A stretch of DNA of 64,000 bases, from positions 1,044,001 through 1,108,000 of the forward strand of contig NZ_JAVLAT010000002.1 in NCBI RefSeq assembly GCF_032190615.1. The letters run 5' to 3'. The notes beneath the pieces are model-generated. The model made no database searches. It was given only the letters and a program-made list of their open reading frames with translations, and was not told the origin of the DNA. Origin of the DNA: Brucella pseudogrignonensis. GTDB taxonomy: Bacteria; Pseudomonadota; Alphaproteobacteria; Rhizobiales; Rhizobiaceae. The number at the start of each line of letters is the position of its first letter. The stretch's first letter is position 1. A program made the position numbers and the translations under genes. Below, piece after piece: positions 63,398-64,000 of the stretch.

Positions 63398-64000
63398 ATG
63401 ACCGATCAGCCATCGATTCTACAGTTTGGAACCAGCCGTTTTCTGCTCGGGCATGTGGATTTTTTCATTTCCGAAGCCCTGGCAAAAGGCAAGGCCATCG
63501 GCACAATTGCCATTGTTCAGACCACATCCAACCCTGAAAGCGCACGCCGCATTAGCGCGCTGAACAGTGGCGAGGGCTATCCGGTCATCATTCGCGGATT
63601 GCGCGACGGCAAGCCCGTTGATGAAAAACATCAGGCAAAAAGTGTAAGCGCCGCCTATTCCGCTCACTGCGACTGGCAAGCCATACGCTCCCTTGCCACT
63701 ACAGTGCAGGTCATCTTGTCCAATACGGGCGACAAAGGTTTTGAGTTGGATGCTGCTGACGATGTTTCCCTGCTGAGCGAAACTGACCGCTTACCGAAAA
63801 GCTTTCCCGCGAAACTGCTTGTGCTGTTGCATCATCGCTGGCAGATCAATCCAAATGCGCCGATGTCGATTTTTCCATGCGAGTTGATCTCGCGCAATGG
63901 CGACAAGCTGCGCTCGATTATTCTTGATCTTGCGGAAAACTGGAGCCTGCCGAAAGCTTTCACGCAATGGATTGAAAGTAAATGTTTTTTTGCCAACAGC
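63398..64000 (+). CDS. Tagaturonate/fructuronate reductase-like (mannitol dehydrogenase family), 3' end outside window
   Basis: The first 201 codons of an open frame that runs off the window; ATG at 63398 follows AAGGGAGGA. The opening ILQFGTSRFLLGHVDFFISEAL and VQTTSNPESARRI resemble UxaB-type tagaturonate reductases (NAD Rossmann domain of the mannitol dehydrogenase family). It would reduce D-tagaturonate to D-altronate for UxaA. It differs in sequence from the polyol dehydrogenase at 21684. The catalytic lysine lies beyond the window. Confidence 0.82.
   Translation, partial: MTDQPSILQFGTSRFLLGHVDFFISEALAKGKAIGTIAIVQTTSNPESARRISALNSGEGYPVIIRGLRDGKPVDEKHQAKSVSAAYSAHCDWQAIRSLATTVQVILSNTGDKGFELDAADDVSLLSETDRLPKSFPAKLLVLLHHRWQINPNAPMSIFPCELISRNGDKLRSIILDLAENWSLPKAFTQWIESKCFFANS

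Noticed and set aside
1..64000. CRISPR arrays, tRNA or rRNA genes, insertion sequences, prophage, origins
   Set aside because: No regularly spaced direct repeats, cloverleaf-like sequences, transposase or integrase frames, or DnaA-box clusters were found while reading. A tRNAscan or IS search was not possible here.

Overview
The window reads as chromosomal DNA of an alphaproteobacterium of the order Rhizobiales, most likely the Brucella/Ochrobactrum group. This is an inference from protein resemblance and from several lineage habits: a fused iolC kinase/aldolase, a stand-alone Lrp-type putR beside putA, an Irr-type iron box, a DUF1127 gene followed by CCUCCUCCC-loop small RNAs, and short palindromic repeats of Rhizobiales type. 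No rRNA, tRNA, CRISPR array, transposase or prophage gene was seen. Most of the window is metabolic cargo built from importers, their enzymes and a local regulator.

Layout. 1-4100: end of an MFS symporter, the peroxide module ahpD-ahpC with divergent oxyR, and a DUF1612 protein. 4111-17290: inositol catabolism (iolG, divergent iolR, iolC-iolD-iolE-iolB) facing an inositol-monophosphatase-family gene that ends an AfuABC-like ABC importer operon. The same ATTCYRTTTT motif lies upstream of iolG, iolR, iolC and the importer. 17352-21680: putA and putR. 21684-23168: a polyol dehydrogenase. 23307-27541: ferrous iron uptake efeU-efeO-efeB plus a second EfeO-like lipoprotein-type gene (efeM), with an Irr-box candidate upstream. 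28076-28190: a candidate small RNA with a CCTCCTCCC loop. 28454-32975: gcvT-gcvH-gcvP under a tandem glycine riboswitch.

33402-33750: a DUF1127 micro-protein and three consecutive CCUCCUCCC stem-loops. 33754-36708: an MFS exporter, a RidA homologue and a ferredoxin-reductase-like flavoprotein. 36823-43612: an operon of a creatininase-family hydrolase, a NitT/TauT-type importer, a cytosine-deaminase-like amidohydrolase, an FAD-linked oxidase, and a RutR-like TetR regulator, preceded by a RutR-type palindrome. This is a good candidate for an undescribed pyrimidine or related N-heterocycle pathway. 43740-43845: an orphan candidate small RNA whose terminator loop is complementary to the CCUCCUCCC loops. 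43957-47073: a glycine betaine/choline-type ABC importer.

47614-56929: two divergent operons sharing one importer. One holds an NTF2-like protein, a D-threonine aldolase/D-serine dehydratase-like PLP enzyme, an RpiR regulator, an ATPase and an SDR. The other holds a binding protein, two permeases, RidA and an M81 (MlrC-like) metallopeptidase. The set suggests uptake and breakdown of a D-amino-acid-containing compound. 56967-64000: a TRAP importer, a Zn-dependent dehydrogenase, altronate dehydratase and a GntR regulator, divergent from a UxaB/UxuB-like reductase that runs off the end. Together these fit aldonate/hexuronate degradation toward 2-keto-3-deoxygluconate.
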